5,202 nt of DNA from JADJLQ01 sp964405735 (GTDB lineage: Bacteria; Bacteroidota; Bacteroidia; Chitinophagales; Saprospiraceae): positions 1 through 5,202 of the forward strand of contig CAYOPD010000191.1 in the NCBI GenBank assembly GCA_964405735.1, read 5' to 3'. A model generated the notes under the pieces. That model was not told the origin of the DNA. It did no database searches and saw nothing but the letters and a program-made list of their open reading frames with translations. Made by a program: the position numbers and the translations under genes. Numbering within the stretch: position 1 is the stretch's first letter; every line of letters starts with the position of its first letter. Positions 5,145-5,202 of this stretch are shown here, piece by piece.

Positions 5145-5202
5145 AGCGGCCGGATCCAGATATTTCTGAACTGGGTATTGTTATTGTGATCCTGTAATGA
5201 AA
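5145..5202. other. Right-edge flank, no feature recognised
   Basis: This is unique sequence after the repeat block. It ends in ATGAAA (5197-5202), which could be the beginning of a plus-strand gene, but two codons are not enough to call one. Confidence 0.3.

Noticed and set aside
4887..5189. Plus-strand frame with an Asn-Leu repeat
   Set aside because: It lies across the same repeat block and hexamer array; the periodic peptide is an artefact of a 6-bp tandem repeat.

Overview
The window looks like a piece of a Bacteroidota chromosome, probably from the Saprospiraceae/Chitinophagaceae side of the phylum, on a scaffold. Three things point there: a DUF2911-plus-TPR secreted protein, start sites without convincing Shine-Dalgarno sequences, and a TAnnTTTG-type promoter box ahead of the first operon. 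This assignment is inference; no rRNA or marker gene is present. All five genes I can support lie on the minus strand.

Left edge (1-640): a toxin-antitoxin pair of the higBA type in toxin-first order. higB (640 to 347) overlaps higA by the four bases ATGA, and higA runs off the left edge. Upstream of higB, at 657-688, sits a Bacteroidota-style promoter whose spacer holds a small inverted repeat, a plausible operator for HigA autorepression. By eye this block is more AT-rich than the genes to its right.

Middle (929-4626): three genes for exported proteins of unknown physiological role. They are an Asp-box (BNR) beta-propeller protein, an alpha/beta-hydrolase-fold protein related to the PAF-acetylhydrolase/dienelactone hydrolase group, and a DUF2911 protein with a TPR tail. 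They share a strand, but the spacers (roughly 130 bp plus a gap, and 234 bp) do not show an operon. The hydrolase seems to have lost its nucleophile elbow serine, its oxyanion His-Gly motif and its catalytic histidine, so it is probably a pseudoenzyme. Its 3' end falls in a 100-base run of N (2057-2156), so its true C-terminus is unknown.

Right end (4627-5202): no gene. It holds a tandemly duplicated repeat block. Each copy has 14-bp GGTTAACGGGAAAG units followed by a 111-112 bp element. The element's ends are imperfect inverted copies of each other and are themselves near-palindromes, which resembles a small non-autonomous (MITE/REP-like) repeat. The right copy runs into a CTC stretch and then eight CTYAAC hexamers. 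Reading frames here (Leu-Arg or Asn-Leu runs) are artefacts of the repeats.

I see no phage, CRISPR, secretion or biosynthetic system. The most interesting items are the apparent pseudohydrolase and the palindrome-ended repeat.
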